In this document: one piece after another, positions 18,007 to 27,020 of the stretch
How the letters are laid out: every line of letters starts with the position of its first letter
Position numbering within the stretch: position 1 is the first letter of the stretch
NCBI GenBank assembly: GCA_002354805.1
Contig: DEMH01000009.1
Location: forward strand, 496,001 to 560,000
DNA: 64,000 nucleotides
Direction: 5' to 3'
Source of the DNA: Gammaproteobacteria bacterium UBA2675
GTDB taxonomy: Bacteria; Pseudomonadota; Gammaproteobacteria; Pseudomonadales; Pseudohongiellaceae
Notes under the pieces: generated by a model
Databases searched by the model: none
What the model saw: only the letters and a program-made list of their open reading frames with translations
What the model was told of the DNA's origin: nothing
Program-made: the position numbers and the translations under genes

Positions 18007-20050
18007 TCCGTTGCTCCTGAAACAGCCCGAACTCCAGTAAGTCACTGGGCTGTTGCAGGCAGTTGCCCTGCACGAAGTTGATGTTGGCCTGCCACAACAG
18101 TGGCAGCAACTCGACATCTTCTACCATGGGCGCTATGACGCGAATGCCCTGCGCATGCAAATGGCGAATGACTTCCTGCAAGCGTTCGCGTTGCTCAAGG
18201 TCGATGTCGATCTGCTGCCAGAGTGAACGGTCCAGTTTGACAAAGTCCACTGGCAATTGACCCAGCAGGCGGAAAGGATCGAGGCTGCAGCCAAAATGCG
18301 ACAGCGACAGTTCAAAGCCCAGCTCACGCAGGCGCTGACAGAAAAGCCGGACCTGATCCGGTGAGCCCATCACGTCCATCTCGCTGAACTGCAGAATAAG
18401 ACTCTTGGCGCTTTGTTCCTGCCTTTTGAGCTCCTGGGCAAGCCACACTGCAAAAGTCTGGCTAAGCAGCGTGTTCGATGTCAAGTTGACTGTCAGACAC
18501 AGCTGCGGGTTTTTCTGGTTGTTCAGCGTTCGCAGGGCATGGCTGATGACATAGCGGTCAAGCCGCTCACCATAACCATGCTGGTTGGCGATCTGCAAAA
18601 ACTCATTGGGGTAAATCATCCGGTCGGCGATGGGGACGCGGATGCGTACCTCGTAAAACTCCTTGGGGTCGGTGCGCAGGCTGACAGTGGGTTGATACAC
18701 AAGCAACAGGTTTTCGTCGCGCAGGGACTGCCGCAACGGTGTGAGCACATCGATCGAAACGGGCCCGTTTGTATAAACCTGGTGCTGGCGAATAATCTGG
18801 TGCTGGCGGGCGCGAATAAGGAGAGTCTCGGCGTCAGGCGCCTCATCAGTGACCATGGCGGCGCCGCTTCTGAAGCTGAGCGACAGCCCTTTTGGTGCCA
18901 TCGCCTGCATAGCCGTCTCCAGGGTATCCAGCCGTACCAGCGTTGACTGGCAGGCCTCAGTATCAGCATCCGGCAGCAACACCGCAAAATCGCCGTCATC
19001 GAGTCTGCCGAGTATGGCGGGTTCCGGGCATTTGGATGCCAGCACCGAGGCGATATCGCGCAGCAGAATATGAGTGTCTGTCTTGCCAAGGACCACAGAA
19101 ATTTCGGCCAGCTGCGGCGCAGTCATTAAAATCAGTGCACTGCTGCGGCCCTGGTAGACGGCACTGCTGATGGCCTGGTTGATGACCTTGTGAAAGCCGC
19201 GATCATTCAGCAGTCCGCTTTGCAGGTCCTGGCTCATTGCCTCGCGTACGGCGTTCTGATGTGTGGCATTGCCGAGAGCTGCCTGCACCATCAATTGCAG
19301 AGACTGTTCCCCGTTGACGCTGATGGATGCAGAGTCCAGCGCGGTCAGAATCTCACTGCCGTCACGCCGGATGGCCATGAACTCGCAGCGCTGCATGCCA
19401 TTGTTAAATGGCTGCCGCATGAAGGCTCGCACGCGATCCGCGTCTTCGTCAGCGACCAGATCCAGAAACGGTGTGGCATGCAGTTCGGTATGGTTGCGAA
19501 AGCCAAAATAGGACAGCCAGGCGTTATTGGCATACTGGTGCAGACCACCCTGCAATGTCGCCACCGCGTCGGTGGTGTGATCAGTAAACAGCTGCAGCCG
19601 CTGATGCAGCTCTCTGATACTGCTGCTGGCGCGGCGGAATTGCCGGCGCAGGTTAAGATGTTCCAGCTCGCGTTTTATCTGGTAAACAAACTGTACCTGG
19701 CCGGTGGGCGTCTCAAGCTGTGTTTCATTGATAAGCGCGGCCGCGCCCAGGCTCAACATCGAAAGCCAGCGCGACGGTGTCCGGCAGATCAACAGGCAGG
19801 GGATATCGCGCCGGGACGACTGCAGCTGGCGCAAAAGCAGCTCGCAGTTCTGCCCGGGGCTGTCGGTGAACAGCAGAATCAGGTCGTGCGAATCACAGCC
19901 GGGAACGTCGTCTGGCAAATGGCCGGTAGTCAGCTCTTTGGCGCGAAACTGAATGCCAGCGCGTCGCAGCAGATTCAGAACCGCCTGCGATCGCGGACCC
20001 GCGCTGTGGTTGATCAGAATCTGGTACGTGTTGGAATCCATATCGCTCAT
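17966..20050 (-). CDS. FimX-like protein: receiver-like, PAS, degenerate GGDEF, degenerate EAL
   Basis: A 694-residue protein, close to the roughly 690 of Pseudomonas FimX, with the same order: receiver-like domain (about 5-125), PAS (about 150-265), GGDEF (about 270-430), EAL (about 440-690). The GGDEF signature is reduced to LDDGDF and the EAL signature to EVR, so neither cyclase nor phosphodiesterase activity is expected. The EAL fold retains LPVDFVKLDRS and FVQGNCLQQP, consistent with a c-di-GMP receptor. FimX promotes type IV pilus assembly through PilB and PilZ; the same window holds pilT. The start at ATG 20050 lies 4 bp after the epmB stop, suggesting cotranscription. Identification as FimX rests on architecture and signature loss and should be confirmed by phylogeny. 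Confidence 0.82.
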   Translation of the reverse strand: MSDMDSNTYQILINHSAGPRSQAVLNLLRRAGIQFRAKELTTGHLPDDVPGCDSHDLILLFTDSPGQNCELLLRQLQSSRRDIPCLLICRTPSRWLSMLSLGAAALINETQLETPTGQVQFVYQIKRELEHLNLRRQFRRASSSIRELHQRLQLFTDHTTDAVATLQGGLHQYANNAWLSYFGFRNHTELHATPFLDLVADEDADRVRAFMRQPFNNGMQRCEFMAIRRDGSEILTALDSASISVNGEQSLQLMVQAALGNATHQNAVREAMSQDLQSGLLNDRGFHKVINQAISSAVYQGRSSALILMTAPQLAEISVVLGKTDTHILLRDIASVLASKCPEPAILGRLDDGDFAVLLPDADTEACQSTLVRLDTLETAMQAMAPKGLSLSFRSGAAMVTDEAPDAETLLIRARQHQIIRQHQVYTNGPVSIDVLTPLRQSLRDENLLLVYQPTVSLRTDPKEFYEVRIRVPIADRMIYPNEFLQIANQHGYGERLDRYVISHALRTLNNQKNPQLCLTVNLTSNTLLSQTFAVWLAQELKRQEQSAKSLILQFSEMDVMGSPDQVRLFCQRLRELGFELSLSHFGCSLDPFRLLGQLPVDFVKLDRSLWQQIDIDLEQRERLQEVIRHLHAQGIRVIAPMVEDVELLPLLWQANINFVQGNCLQQPSDLLEFGLFQEQRISLPQPDQHSETL

Positions 20051-20054
20051 ACTG

Positions 20055-21050
20055 CTATTGTAGTCCGGTCTTGGAGCTGGCGCCGGGAACCTCACGCACC
20101 AGCCTGGGTACCAGATATCCTGGCAGTTTTCCCTTCAATTCAGCCAAAAGTTGCAAGGCGTACGTCTCACTGACATCAAAGTGTGCGACTCCCTGCACGC
20201 GGTCCAGTACGTGCAGGTAGTACGGCATTACCTGAGCATCCATCAAACGCTCGCTCAGGTCAATCAGCGCAGCGGCGCTGTCATTGACACCTTTCAACAG
20301 CACGCTCTGATTGAGCAGCGTGACACCTGCCCGTCTGAGATTCTGCAGGGCTTCGGCCACTTCCGCATCAATTTCATTGGCGTGATTGACGTGTATCACC
20401 ATCACTTTCTGCAGCCGGCACTCGGACAGCCAGGCCAGCAGCTCATCATTCACCCGCGCAGGAATCATCACCGGTGTCCGGGTATGTATACGTAATCGGC
20501 CGATATGGGGTATTTCTGAAATACGATTTGTCAGCCAGACAAGATATTTATCACTGGCAGCCAGAGGATCGCCGCCACTGTAGATGACTTCATGAATCTC
20601 TGGCTGCCCGGCCAGCCACTCAAGACTCTGCTCCCAGGCCTGACGACCGGGTGTATTCTCCTCGTAGGGAAAATGCCGTCGAAAACAGTATCGGCAATGA
20701 ACTGCACAATGTGGCGCGACCAGGGCCAGCACGCGGCCGTGATATTTGTGCAGAATGCCAGGCTGAGGGTTGAAATCGGACTCTGAAAGTGGATCGAAGT
20801 CGAATCCGGGGGTATCATCCCCTTCTTTGTCGCTGGGCAGCACTTGCAGCAGCAATGGATCGCTGGGATTGCCAGCCTGCATCCGTGCTGCAAAAGAGCG
20901 CGGCACCCTCAGCGGGAATTGTTTCAACACCTGGGCCGAAACCGACAGCTGAGAGGCGTCCAGATTCAGGGTTCGCAACAGTTCATCAGGATCGGTAATC
21001 ACGTCTGACAACTGCTGCTGCCAGGATCCGGCAGTTGATGCGATCAACAT
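20055..21050 (-). CDS. epmB: EF-P beta-lysine synthase (lysine 2,3-aminomutase)
   Basis: A 331-residue radical SAM, PLP-dependent aminomutase that turns (S)-alpha-lysine into (R)-beta-lysine for attachment to elongation factor P. The iron-sulfur motif CAVHCRYCFRR (CxxxCxxC) is visible, with SGGDPL and the PLP region downstream. The length is that of short EpmB rather than long clostridial aminomutases. It is divergent from efp across about 115 bp, and epmA follows efp, so the module is complete apart from the EpmC hydroxylase. The FimX-like gene follows 4 bp downstream. Confidence 0.95.
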   Translation of the reverse strand: MLIASTAGSWQQQLSDVITDPDELLRTLNLDASQLSVSAQVLKQFPLRVPRSFAARMQAGNPSDPLLLQVLPSDKEGDDTPGFDFDPLSESDFNPQPGILHKYHGRVLALVAPHCAVHCRYCFRRHFPYEENTPGRQAWEQSLEWLAGQPEIHEVIYSGGDPLAASDKYLVWLTNRISEIPHIGRLRIHTRTPVMIPARVNDELLAWLSECRLQKVMVIHVNHANEIDAEVAEALQNLRRAGVTLLNQSVLLKGVNDSAAALIDLSERLMDAQVMPYYLHVLDRVQGVAHFDVSETYALQLLAELKGKLPGYLVPRLVREVPGASSKTGLQ

Positions 21051-21166
21051 GTTAATCAGTTTTCCTGCGCTGGTATCTCGATAAAAAGCGTATCTCGGTA
21101 AACAAGGTCGGCCATGGTAAACCGAAGGCAGATGTTTACAGAAGTATTATTTAAGAGAGGTTACAG

Positions 21167-21736
21167 ATGGCAAGTTTTTCAACCAACGAAATCAAACCCG
21201 GCATGAAAGTGCTGCTCGATGGCGACCCCTGCGCCATCGTGGACAACGAATATGTCAAACCAGGTAAAGGGCAGGCCTTCAACCGCATAAAACTGCGCAA
21301 TCTGATGAACGGTCGTGTCTGGGAGCGCACATTCAAATCGGGTGATTCGCTGGAAGCCGCCGATGTGCTGGAAACCGATATGAGTTACCTGTACACCGAC
21401 GGTGAATTCTGGCATTTCATGAAAACTGACGGCAGCTTTGAGCAGTTCCCGGCCGACAAGGCGGCGATGAGTGATGCACTGGACTGGCTGAAAGAAGAAG
21501 AGAGTTACGTGGTAACGCTGTTTAACGGCAATCCCATCAATGTCATGCCACCAAACTTCGTTGAACTGGAAGTCGTTGAGACAGATCCCGGTATCAAGGG
21601 CGACACCGCGCAGGGTGGCAGCAAACCTGCGACCTTAAGTTCAGGCGCTGTGGTGAAAGTGCCCCTGTTTGTGAACATCGGCGATGTACTGCGTGTTGAC
21701 ACCCGTACACGTGAGTATCAGAACCGGGTGCGCTGA
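21167..21736 (+). CDS. efp: Translation elongation factor P
   Basis: A 189-residue EF-P that relieves ribosome stalling at polyproline. The residue modified by EpmA/EpmB is K34 in KPGKGQAFNR, the beta-lysylated type rather than the rhamnosylated Arg type. All three beta-barrel domains are present, ending in DTRTREYQNRV. An AGAGAGG ribosome site lies upstream. The epmA start follows within 3 bp of the stop. Confidence 0.98.
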   Translation: MASFSTNEIKPGMKVLLDGDPCAIVDNEYVKPGKGQAFNRIKLRNLMNGRVWERTFKSGDSLEAADVLETDMSYLYTDGEFWHFMKTDGSFEQFPADKAAMSDALDWLKEEESYVVTLFNGNPINVMPPNFVELEVVETDPGIKGDTAQGGSKPATLSSGAVVKVPLFVNIGDVLRVDTRTREYQNRVR

Positions 21737-21739
21737 TTG

Positions 21740-22720
21740 ATGTCAGCGTCATGGCGGCCTACAGCGTCGCTTGAACTGCTGCGACAGCGGGCTTCACTGC
21801 TGAACTGTATCAGGGCTTTTTTTGCGCAGCGGCAAGTGCTGGAAGTGGAAACACCGCTGTTGTCGCAGGCCACCGTGACCGATCTGCACCTGGACAGCAT
21901 GGTAGTTGAATTGCATGACTCAAAGCGCCGGTTTCTGCAGACCTCTCCCGAGTTTGCCATGAAACGTCTGCTTGCTGCGGGCAGTGGACCGATCTATCAG
22001 ATCTGCAAGGCGTTTCGGCGCGATGAAGCAGGGCAGCGGCACAATCCAGAGTTCACGATGCTGGAATGGTATCGGCCCGGTTTTGACGACCGGCAGTTGA
22101 TGGCTGAAGTGGAGGCACTGGTGTGCACCTGTGCTGAGCAGCATGGGGACGGGTTGTCCGATTGGGCGGTATCTGGGTTTGAGCGAATCAGCTATCGTGA
22201 TCTGTTTCAATCACGGCTGGATATTGATCCATTTGCCGCCAGTGATCAGCAACTGATCGACCTGGCCCGGCAGCAGACTGCCAGCGACCATCTGGCACTG
22301 TCTCGCGATGATGCATTGAACCTGCTGATGGCTGTTGTCATAGAACCAACGCTGCAGGCGCCGGTATTTGTCATCGATTTTCCTGCCAGTCAGGCCTCGC
22401 TGGCTGCAACTGAGCTGACTGATGATGGTCATCGGGTTGCCAGGCGATTTGAGCTGTTTATTCGCGGTATGGAGATTGCCAATGGTTACCTTGAGCTAAC
22501 GGATGCGCAGGAGCAGGCACGCCGTTTTGCTGCGGATAATCAGCGTCGTGAGCAGAGTGGGCTGCCCGTGCAGCCGGTAGATGAATTCCTGCTTGCTGCG
22601 CTTGCCTCAGGTTTGCCGGATTGTGCCGGAGTCGCGCTCGGTTTTGATCGTCTTCTGATGCTGATAAGTGACCGCCAGCGAATAGCTGAGGTCATCAGTT
22701 TTGACGACAACAATGCATGA
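21740..22720 (+). CDS. epmA: EF-P--(R)-beta-lysine ligase (GenX/PoxA)
   Basis: A 326-residue class II lysyl-tRNA-synthetase paralogue lacking the anticodon-binding domain, as expected for EpmA. Motif 2 is at QICKAFRRDEAGQRHNPEFT and motif 3 at GVALGFDRLLML. It attaches beta-lysine to Lys34 of EF-P. An ATG at 21740 follows the efp stop by 3 bp; a TTG directly at 21737 is the alternative. Cotranscription with efp is certain from the spacing. Confidence 0.95.
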   Translation: MSASWRPTASLELLRQRASLLNCIRAFFAQRQVLEVETPLLSQATVTDLHLDSMVVELHDSKRRFLQTSPEFAMKRLLAAGSGPIYQICKAFRRDEAGQRHNPEFTMLEWYRPGFDDRQLMAEVEALVCTCAEQHGDGLSDWAVSGFERISYRDLFQSRLDIDPFAASDQQLIDLARQQTASDHLALSRDDALNLLMAVVIEPTLQAPVFVIDFPASQASLAATELTDDGHRVARRFELFIRGMEIANGYLELTDAQEQARRFAADNQRREQSGLPVQPVDEFLLAALASGLPDCAGVALGFDRLLMLISDRQRIAEVISFDDNNA

Positions 22721-22778
22721 GTGCGGGGCTCATGATAGGCTGTCAGCGCACAGCAGCATTACGGAGAAACAACAGTAG

Positions 22779-23099
22779 ATGAACCCTTCCGAACAGGAGC
22801 AGTATGGTCGCCAGCTGCTGCAGATCAAACGCGCGCGCAGTCGCCTGATGGTATGTTTTTTGACATTTCCTCTGTATGTCGTTGGGGTCACCCAGCTGCT
22901 GAACAATGGCCAGGATATTACCTGGCTGATGCTGGTCTACATGGCCATTTATGCCGTGTTTGGTATAGGCATGTCGTCCCGACGCTGCCCGCGGTGTAAT
23001 CAGCACTTTTTTGTGAAGCACTACTTTTTGAATCCGTTCCGGCGTAACTGTGCGCATTGCGGACTGTCTTTTGTGGCGAATCCCGGGGAACCTCAATAG
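22779..23099 (+). CDS. Small membrane protein with C-terminal zinc ribbon
   Basis: A 106-residue protein with two hydrophobic segments (about 23-42 and 48-66) followed by a zinc-ribbon-like tail with CPRCNQHFF and CAHCGLSF (two CxxC pairs about 19 residues apart). Not recognised beyond this. It follows epmA by 58 bp on the same strand and may be part of that unit. A GGAG ribosome site lies about 14 bp upstream. Confidence 0.7.
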   Translation: MNPSEQEQYGRQLLQIKRARSRLMVCFLTFPLYVVGVTQLLNNGQDITWLMLVYMAIYAVFGIGMSSRRCPRCNQHFFVKHYFLNPFRRNCAHCGLSFVANPGEPQ

Positions 23100-23123
23100 C
23101 GGCTTGTTGCCAGGCCCATCGCA

Positions 23124-24482
23124 TCATTGCGCTGTTAACCATCCCATAATCTGGGCGATCCGGTCATTGATCGGGTAACGGCCCGTGGTCCAGCCCAGCC
23201 GGACAACGACGAGGTCCTGCGAGGGCAGGACAGTGACCGACTGCTCGCGATTGCCATTTGCCGCGTAGGCGTCTTGTGGCAGATCCGGCCAGCGCTGGCC
23301 GGTATTGCCGCGATTAAGCCAGAACTGATAACCGTAGGCACGATTGTTGCGCGAGCTGTTGGGTGACGTCGCCCGTTCCACCCAGTCTTCACTGACAATA
23401 CGGTGCCCATTGAGGACGCCACCGTTGAGCATCATTTGACCGATTCGCGCCCAGTCTCGCGCGGATGCGTAGAAATACGAGCTCCCGACCAGAACGCCTG
23501 CGGCATCCGGTTCAAAAACGGCGTGTTGAAAACTCAGAGGCGTTGCGATGTGTTCCCGGTAGTCCGCCAGACTGTCGGCCAGCGTTGCCCCTGTGTGATT
23601 AAAATAGACACGCGACAGGATGTTTGCTGTTCCGGAGCTGTAATTGAACTGTGTGCCCGGGCTATGCGCGACGGGGCGGCTGACGGCGTAATCGGAACTG
23701 GAAGCCTCGGTAAATAGCATCGCCGTTGCATCGTCACCAGGATTGTAGGCCTCCGAAAAAGCCAGACCGTCCGTCATCGTCAACAGATCAGTCAGTTCGA
23801 TATTGGCGCGCTCGTCATCAGCCCACTGCGCAACCACTGGTGTCGCAGTGGAGTCAAGCAGGCCCCGATACTCAAGGTTGCCCAGCATGATGGCCATCAG
23901 GCTCTTGGCCATTGACCAGCCCAGCAGGGGCGTCCCGGCATCAGCCTCGCCAGCGTAGGACTCGGCGATGATCTGACCATTTTGCACAATCAGTAGCGCG
24001 CGTGTATCCAGACCCTCTTCATTGTCAGCGGCGATCAGCGCGTCAAGCTGCGACTGTATGGTGGGGGCGATTGTCTCGACACGCGTACCGTGTGGCCAGC
24101 GGCTGCTGAAAACCGGCATCGGGATTCTCTCTTCACCTGCATAATCGGCACGCTGCTCGAATCCCTCATAGTCGGCGTAACAGCCGATGCCATCAACATG
24201 CGTGGCTGTGGTTGTGGAAAGACCAAGGAAGGATGTGGTGACCCGTTCATTGCTGTCATCGAACTCCACGCTCAGGTAGTCCAGCAGCGGTGAGTACTTA
24301 ACGAGATCGTCCAGCGCCTGCTGTTGACTGAAGCCGCTGACATAGCGTCCGCTGCAAAGCAGTTTGGCACCAATTCCTGATGCAACGCCCGGCGCGCTGG
24401 CCACATAAGCTGGAGTAATGCCATTGGCAAAGGCAATGCTGAGCACCGCGACGATGGCCACAGTGACTATTATTTTTTTCAT
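23124..24482 (-). CDS. Beta-lactamase-fold serine hydrolase (class C/NylB-like), exported
   Basis: A 452-residue protein with an N-terminal signal or anchor segment (about 3-20). The penicillin-binding-protein/class C fold is indicated by the catalytic SMAK (SxxK) in LGWSMAKSLMAIM and by a Tyr motif FNYSSGTANIL (YxS in place of YxN). The C-terminus contains QDLVVVRLGWT. Members include esterases, 6-aminohexanoate-dimer hydrolases and peptidases; the substrate cannot be read here and beta-lactam resistance should not be assumed. It is monocistronic and divergent from the acyl-AMP ligase-like gene. Confidence 0.82.
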   Translation of the reverse strand: MKKIIVTVAIVAVLSIAFANGITPAYVASAPGVASGIGAKLLCSGRYVSGFSQQQALDDLVKYSPLLDYLSVEFDDSNERVTTSFLGLSTTTATHVDGIGCYADYEGFEQRADYAGEERIPMPVFSSRWPHGTRVETIAPTIQSQLDALIAADNEEGLDTRALLIVQNGQIIAESYAGEADAGTPLLGWSMAKSLMAIMLGNLEYRGLLDSTATPVVAQWADDERANIELTDLLTMTDGLAFSEAYNPGDDATAMLFTEASSSDYAVSRPVAHSPGTQFNYSSGTANILSRVYFNHTGATLADSLADYREHIATPLSFQHAVFEPDAAGVLVGSSYFYASARDWARIGQMMLNGGVLNGHRIVSEDWVERATSPNSSRNNRAYGYQFWLNRGNTGQRWPDLPQDAYAANGNREQSVTVLPSQDLVVVRLGWTTGRYPINDRIAQIMGWLTAQ

Positions 24483-24603
24483 ATAAACTCACATGTGATG
24501 GCAAAAATGAGACGCCGCTCACGATTATGTCACAAAGAAATTGGCGGGGGCCATGTCAATATTCTAGACTGCAGCGACTAGTGGACATCCGCAAGGACTG
24601 CCG

Positions 24604-26232
24604 ATGATAGATGCTCGACGGGCGCGTGATCTGATCACGTTGCTCGAGCAGACAGCGTCTGCTTATCCGACGCTGGCGTTATACAACTTTATAGACGCAA
24701 TGCCAGGCGCGGTGCAGGCGATGACCGGCAGTGATCTGCTGCACCGTGCTCAACTTCTCGCTGGCAGCCTCCAGGCTGTGTCCGGGCGACGTCGACACGT
24801 TGTGTTGATGTATACCAATGACGAGTTGCGCGAGCTGGTTGAGGCATTGTTCGCGGTTATCCTGTCGGGCCACGTGCCGGTGCTGGTGCGGGCCAGTCTG
24901 CCTGCCGACCGGCACAGCCTGCTGTCAATCATCACCACCCTGGAACCCGCCGTAGTGCTGGTCTCCGAGCAGCGATTGCGAACGCTGGCCGACCTGCTTG
25001 CTCACCATGGTCATCGCCTGTCCGCAGCCCCTCATGTGGCTGCATTGTCGACCCTGAAGCGTGGCCCCTGGCGACGCCCGGCATTGAATGGCAGTCACGT
25101 TGCTCTCAAGCTGCCAGCCAAAACAGGCCTGCGCTCCGGTGCTGAGCCCAGCGCAACTGCCGGATTCAAGGCATATACGCATGCTGATGTGCTGAATTCG
25201 CTTCTACACCTTGAAAAGGTCATGGCACTTCGGGACGACGACAGATTGTTCGCCTGGCAGGCCATGAACGGCATTCGGCCCCTGCTCTTGCATGTGCTGA
25301 TGCCCGTGTACGCGGCACTGCCAAGCTATCTTGGCATGGCTGCCGGGGTGCCAGTGACTCCGGAACGCTGGTGGTCAGCGATCAATCAGCATGGCTGCAC
25401 GGTGGCTGGAAGCTACACAACTTCGCTGTTATCCGGGAAAGATTCGTCCGTTGTGATGGCCGGTGGCAAAAGTACACTGCGTTTGTATTATGAAAGTGAC
25501 CGCCTCGCAAACCCGGTTCTGCTGAGGCGGATGATGGCGTGTTTTCGTCGCCAGCAAATACAGCCGCCGGAGCTCTGCTTTCTTTACGAGCCTGCGCTGT
25601 TTGACGGTGTCATTCTGGCCAGGCAGGACATCAGCACGATATGCGTAGCAGGTCGCATGCTGCTCGGCGTCGGTTGTGAGTCGGGTTCACATCGCTGGAA
25701 TCTGCAGCGCTTGCCAGACAGCATCGCCCGAAATCTGGTGCCTGCAACAGGCGATGCCTGTCTGGTCAGCTGGACGCGCGCCGGCGCTGGAAAAGCGGTC
25801 CGGCAGACGCCAGTGCAGGACATTGTCGTGGTGCGTAATGACACGCTGTATATTCTCGGACAGTTCGATAATCTGATTCAGAGTGGCAGTCATCTTGTTT
25901 GCGCTGAGCATCTGGAAGCGCTGATCACGCAGCACTTCCTGAAGCGACATATCAGCCATTGCATGGCGATTGGCGGGAATCACCGCCAGGAGATTGTGCT
26001 GATGGTGGAGTGTGCCCGCAAGGCGCCGGCGGAAACCTGGCGTGGCCTGGTGCCGGATATTGTAAAGCTGATGGCTGAGGTACTGGGGCTGCCGGCACCG
26101 AGGGTTTTGCTGTTGCGCCCGGGCAGTCTGCCCAAAACGGATGCTGGCACGCTGCAACGAGCGCGCTGCCGGGAACTGTTTCAGTCTGGAGCCATCATGA
26201 CGCGGCTGCAGCCAGTGAGGGGCAAAGCCTGA
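24604..26232 (+). CDS. Degenerate acyl-AMP ligase-like protein
   Basis: A 542-residue protein with the outline of an acyl-adenylating enzyme, most like the fatty acyl-AMP ligase group: an N-terminal LLHRAQLLAGSLQ-type segment, a VLLSGHVPVLV-like core and a C-terminal LPKTDAGTLQRARCRELF. Key residues look eroded. The P-loop region that normally reads TSGSTGxPKG is replaced by a non-matching ALKLPAKTGLRSGAEPSATAG stretch, and the C-terminal catalytic Lys (as in TSSGKxxR) is Thr. It may be a pseudoenzyme or a much altered ligase. No carrier-protein or polyketide genes are nearby. It converges on yggS with 2 bp between the stops. Confidence 0.6.
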   Translation: MIDARRARDLITLLEQTASAYPTLALYNFIDAMPGAVQAMTGSDLLHRAQLLAGSLQAVSGRRRHVVLMYTNDELRELVEALFAVILSGHVPVLVRASLPADRHSLLSIITTLEPAVVLVSEQRLRTLADLLAHHGHRLSAAPHVAALSTLKRGPWRRPALNGSHVALKLPAKTGLRSGAEPSATAGFKAYTHADVLNSLLHLEKVMALRDDDRLFAWQAMNGIRPLLLHVLMPVYAALPSYLGMAAGVPVTPERWWSAINQHGCTVAGSYTTSLLSGKDSSVVMAGGKSTLRLYYESDRLANPVLLRRMMACFRRQQIQPPELCFLYEPALFDGVILARQDISTICVAGRMLLGVGCESGSHRWNLQRLPDSIARNLVPATGDACLVSWTRAGAGKAVRQTPVQDIVVVRNDTLYILGQFDNLIQSGSHLVCAEHLEALITQHFLKRHISHCMAIGGNHRQEIVLMVECARKAPAETWRGLVPDIVKLMAEVLGLPAPRVLLLRPGSLPKTDAGTLQRARCRELFQSGAIMTRLQPVRGKA

Positions 26233-26234
26233 AC

Positions 26235-26987
26235 TCAGCTGCCGCGCTGGCCAAACAGGGCCGTGCCGATGCGGATGATTGTGGCGCCCTCCGCGATGGC
26301 GGCCGGGAAGTCTCCACTCATGCCGATTGACAGTGTGTCCATCGTTGCATGGCGCGTGCGCAACTCGTCGAATAGTTCTTTAAGCGGGCGAAACGTCTGA
26401 CGCTGCTGCTCGTAGTCAGAACTGACCGCCGGAATCGCCATCAGGCCTCTGAGAACCAGCCGGTCCATCTGGCTGATCTCCTGGCAAAGTGCCGCTGCCT
26501 CCGCGAGTGAGACGCCAGACTTGGTATCTTCAGCTGACAGCTTGACCTGAACGCAGACGTTTAATGCTGCCTTGTTGGCAGGGCGCTGCTCGTCAAGCCG
26601 GCGGGCGATTTTGACACGATCAACGCTGTGCACCCAGTCAAATGCCCCGGCTATATCGCGGGTCTTGTTGGACTGTACCGGACCGATGAAATGCCACTTT
26701 ATTGCCAGCGAGTCAGCCTGATGTCCAGCCGGAGCGGCGGAAGAGACAGAGTCCGGCGTCAGTGCAGTAATTTTTTCCAGCGCTTCCTGCACGTAGTTCT
26801 CACCAAAGTTACGCGCGCCGGCATGCCAGGCTTCGCGTATCCGGTCTACGCCATGTGTTTTGCTGACCGCCAGCAATAAGATGCTGGCGGGGTCGCGACC
26901 GACCTTGAGGGCTTCGTCACGTAATTGCTGCAGCAAATGCTGGTAGCGGCTGGCAACCGATGAGTCGTTCTGTGTGTGTGCTGTCAT
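26235..26987 (-). CDS. yggS: YggS-family pyridoxal phosphate homeostasis protein
   Basis: A 250-residue PLP-binding protein of the alanine-racemase-like barrel fold, without known enzymatic activity, that keeps PLP homeostasis. The PLP Lys is in LLAVSKTHGVD; other family motifs are FGENYVQEA, WHFIGPVQSNK and LSIGMSGDFPAAI. In Pseudomonas yggS lies beside pilT; here a three-gene ECF sigma module separates the two. Confidence 0.95.
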   Translation of the reverse strand: MTAHTQNDSSVASRYQHLLQQLRDEALKVGRDPASILLLAVSKTHGVDRIREAWHAGARNFGENYVQEALEKITALTPDSVSSAAPAGHQADSLAIKWHFIGPVQSNKTRDIAGAFDWVHSVDRVKIARRLDEQRPANKAALNVCVQVKLSAEDTKSGVSLAEAAALCQEISQMDRLVLRGLMAIPAVSSDYEQQRQTFRPLKELFDELRTRHATMDTLSIGMSGDFPAAIAEGATIIRIGTALFGQRGS

Positions 26988-27020
26988 GACGTGAATAATA
27001 CCACGCCTTGCAAACAGTGA

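Noticed and set aside
19190..20173. Long plus-strand open frame (about 327 codons) opposite the FimX-like gene
   Set aside because: It is antisense to a clearly conserved protein, has no family motif and no ribosome site; it is a shadow of GC-rich codon use.
23124..24482. Class C beta-lactamase resistance gene
   Set aside because: The Tyr motif and C-terminal box differ from true AmpC; the fold is shared by many esterases and peptidases.
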